A stretch of DNA of 64,000 nt, from positions 17,185 to 81,184 of the forward strand of contig JAJFHC010000020.1 of assembly GCA_021775835.1 (NCBI GenBank). The letters run 5' to 3'. The stretch is from Hyphomicrobiales bacterium. Its GTDB lineage: Bacteria > Pseudomonadota > Alphaproteobacteria > Rhizobiales > JAJFHC01. The translations under genes were made by a program, and so were the position numbers. Below the pieces are notes generated by a model that worked only from the letters and a program-made list of their open reading frames with translations, was not told the origin of the DNA and made no database searches. Below are positions 63,585 through 64,000 of this stretch, piece after piece (positions within the stretch are counted from its first letter, which is position 1; the number at the start of each line of letters is the position of its first letter).

Positions 63585-64000
63585 TCACCAGGTTGAAACG
63601 AGTTGTCTCGCTTGCTGGAGATCGACAGGGAAGTCGACTTCGCACCATACATGCCCGGCAACGGACCTGACGCGGACCTCTTCTTCCTTGGCCAGTGCAC
63701 CGATAACCGAGAGATACCATTGGCGCAGGCCGGTAGGCTCGTTCATGGCCCGCTCCAGCGCTTCGCGCATAATTCTGGGACCTTCCCCGCGAAACAGGAT
63801 CATACCGATCGATTCGGCGTCTACGGCCTCCAGCGGCAGCGTCTTGCCGATCTCTGTCAACCGATCGCCGTCAACCATGACCTTCATGTCATCCGTGTCG
63901 TAGGTATCCTTGTACCCGATTGCCACGGAAACTGGCGCCGGTGGCGCTCCCAACAGTTCTCGAACCATGCCGTCCTTGAACATGTTGTCGCCGTTGACGA
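63585..64000 (-). CDS. Nucleotidyltransferase family protein, C-terminal part, runs off the right edge
   Basis: About 138 codons visible, open to the window end. The entering sequence VNGDNMFKDGMVRELL contains the NGDN that binds metal in sugar-nucleotidyl and phosphocholine-cytidylyltransferase (LicC-like) enzymes. It continues with VAIGYKDTYDTDDMKVMVDG and ends CEVDFPVDLQQARQLVST. The visible portion is convergent with the previous nucleotidyltransferase. The N-terminal nucleotide-binding loop is beyond the window, so the class is provisional. Confidence 0.72.
   Translation of the reverse strand, partial: VNGDNMFKDGMVRELLGAPPAPVSVAIGYKDTYDTDDMKVMVDGDRLTEIGKTLPLEAVDAESIGMILFRGEGPRIMREALERAMNEPTGLRQWYLSVIGALAKEEEVRVRSVAGHVWCEVDFPVDLQQARQLVSTW

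Noticed and set aside
1..64000. tRNA, rRNA, CRISPR array, prophage or transposase genes
   Set aside because: Reading both strands I found no cloverleaf-like gene, spaced repeat array or transposase motif. Subtle decayed remnants cannot be excluded by eye.

Overview
The window is one continuous piece of a moderately GC-rich alphaproteobacterial chromosome. The gene content and order (pgsA, ilvE next to a MarR/OmpR/histidine-kinase trio, petABC beside mtnP-apt-mtnA, trmL-hemF, DUF6111/DUF1285, moxR-DUF58-DUF4159) resemble Rhodospirillales-type genomes, but this lineage call is an inference. Coding density is high and transcription changes strand often. I see no rRNA, tRNA, CRISPR array, prophage or intact insertion sequence.

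Layout. 1-5.0 kb: tail of a subtilase, pgsA, moaD, ilvE, then a MarR / OmpR response regulator / histidine kinase set resembling PetP-PetR. 5.0-12.6 kb: csaA, a TetR regulator, a YbjN protein, ubiK, an overlapping lgt-midA-pgeF operon, an M24 protein lacking its metal ligands, and a lipoprotein. 12.9-16.5 kb: prs, rplY, pth and ychF, with a promoter and an intrinsic terminator in the rplY leader. 16.6-19.3 kb: a cysteine hydrolase and a divergent TauD dioxygenase / LysR pair.

19.3-33.8 kb is a catabolic island for aerobic benzoate use through CoA thioesters. A Liv-type ABC importer (substrate-binding protein, LivH, LivM, LivG, LivF) precedes benzoate-CoA ligase, an alpha/beta hydrolase and a DUF1194 protein on the minus strand. 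Next comes the HTH-shikimate-kinase fusion regulator BoxR, divergent from boxC-boxB-boxA. Two tandem MaoC dehydratases diverge from the transporter. The logic is import, activation to benzoyl-CoA, epoxidation by BoxAB and ring opening by BoxC. The aldehyde dehydrogenase BoxD is not in the window. The two divergent intergenic regions share a motif that is a candidate BoxR operator.

33.8-40.8 kb: methionine salvage (mtnA, apt, mtnP), the cytochrome bc1 operon (petABC), trmL and hemF. 41-46.4 kb: a secreted cyclase-family hydrolase, an unidentified alpha/beta hydrolase, CCA nucleotidyltransferase, DUF6111, a NUDIX CoA pyrophosphatase and DUF1285. 46.5-53.4 kb: a translationally coupled moxR / DUF58 / DUF4159 / large membrane protein operon. 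53.4-56.8 kb: a GNAT, a glutathionyl-hydroquinone reductase, a Ca/Na antiporter and a NUDIX hydrolase.

56.8-64.0 kb is the least conventional part. A 40-codon gene with its own ribosome binding site and strong terminator is followed by a DegT aminotransferase, an LpxO/AspH-like hydroxylase, an ABC exporter, a GNAT protein that resembles the bacterial ceramide synthase (BcerS/YghO) group, and two nucleotidyltransferases, the last running off the right edge. I read this as a candidate locus for making, hydroxylating, decorating and exporting an unusual membrane lipid. That is a hypothesis, not an identification.
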